In this document: piece after piece, positions 63,867 through 64,000 of the stretch
Layout: each line of letters opens with the position of its first letter
Position numbering within the stretch: position 1 is the first letter of the stretch
From: Mesorhizobium ciceri biovar biserrulae WSM1271
GTDB taxonomy: Bacteria; Pseudomonadota; Alphaproteobacteria; Rhizobiales; Rhizobiaceae
Direction of reading: 5' to 3'
DNA length: 64,000 nt
NCBI RefSeq assembly: GCF_000185905.1
Contig: NC_014923.1
Location: forward strand, 2,007,501 to 2,071,500
Position numbers and translations under genes: made by a program
The notes under the pieces: model-generated
The model's input: the letters and a program-made list of their open reading frames with translations, nothing else
The model's database searches: none
What the model was told of the DNA's origin: nothing

Positions 63867-64000
63867 TCACGGCTTTCCGCCGCGGTATTTTGCTTCCAGC
63901 CGCTGAAATACCTCTTCGGCAGGGATACCTGGGCCGCTTTCCACGCCTTTGCGGATATCCGCGCGCAACGCAGCAAGCTTTGCCTTGCGCTGTTCTTCGC
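63867..64000 (-). CDS. ParD-like antitoxin, 5' end outside window
   Basis: The last 44 or so residues are visible: KLAALRADIRKGVESGPGIP followed by AEEVFQRLEAKYR. This is the C-terminal toxin-wrapping part typical of ParD-type antitoxins; the DNA-binding N-terminus lies beyond the window. The stop is 3 bp before the toxin start. Confidence 0.8.
   Translation of the reverse strand, partial: EEQRKAKLAALRADIRKGVESGPGIPAEEVFQRLEAKYRGGKP

Overview
The window looks like chromosome of a Mesorhizobium-like member of the Rhizobiales. GC is high, codon use is alphaproteobacterial, and its core (about 9.5-50.4 kb) is an essentially complete rhizobial flagellar locus with clade markers: MotC/MotE, the FlaF-FlbT pair, the FtcR/Rem orphan regulator and the VisN/VisR LuxR pair. 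The gene order resembles what I recall for Brucella and Sinorhizobium. Names rest on reading the translations and on family knowledge, not on database searches.

Left edge (1-9.5 kb): a truncated sugar-type ABC ATPase (minus strand) has a LacI-type palindrome upstream. Next come a decayed copy of the 3' end of the fliJ-like gene, a 1,929-aa autotransporter (minus) and a divergent histidine kinase/response regulator pair (plus). The kinase-autotransporter gap carries three AATTCT hexamers exactly 10 bp apart, suggesting that the pair controls the autotransporter. The same fliJ 3' end occurs intact at 9.5 kb and as a remnant at 0.8-1.0 kb in the same orientation, so the autotransporter/two-component block looks like an insertion (islet).

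Flagellar locus, minus strand: fliJ-like, fliR and flhA are separated from fliQ by a non-flagellar block (ABM monooxygenase, divergent ClC, MFS exporter; 12.8-16.7 kb). Reading from right to left as transcribed, the rest is DUF1217 repeat protein-flgF-fliI-orf-flgB-flgC-fliE-flgG-flgA-flgI-motE-flgH-fliL-fliP, flagellin, flagellin, fliF-fliH-like-motB-motC-fliK-lytic transglycosylase, ftcR, and flgE-flgK-flgL-flaF-flbT-flgD-fliQ. Many neighbours overlap by ATGA-type junctions. Each flagellin has its own terminator, and the two terminators share the same 9-bp stem. A plus-strand operon (motA-fliM-fliN-fliG-flhB-orf) diverges from the DUF1217 gene and converges on visN-visR. Export gate, MS/C rings, rod, P/L rings, hook, filament, stators and regulators are all present; no chemotaxis genes are in the window.

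Right edge (50.9-64 kb): a polyamine/amide module holds an acetylpolyamine amidohydrolase and a TetR regulator (minus), divergent from a YtcJ-like amidohydrolase. A PotABCD-type transporter and two tandem beta-lactamase-fold serine hydrolases follow, with a strong terminator hairpin between potD and the first hydrolase. The window closes with the Tex RNA-binding protein and a ParE/ParD-type toxin-antitoxin pair cut by the window end.

No rRNA, tRNA, CRISPR array or transposase was recognised.
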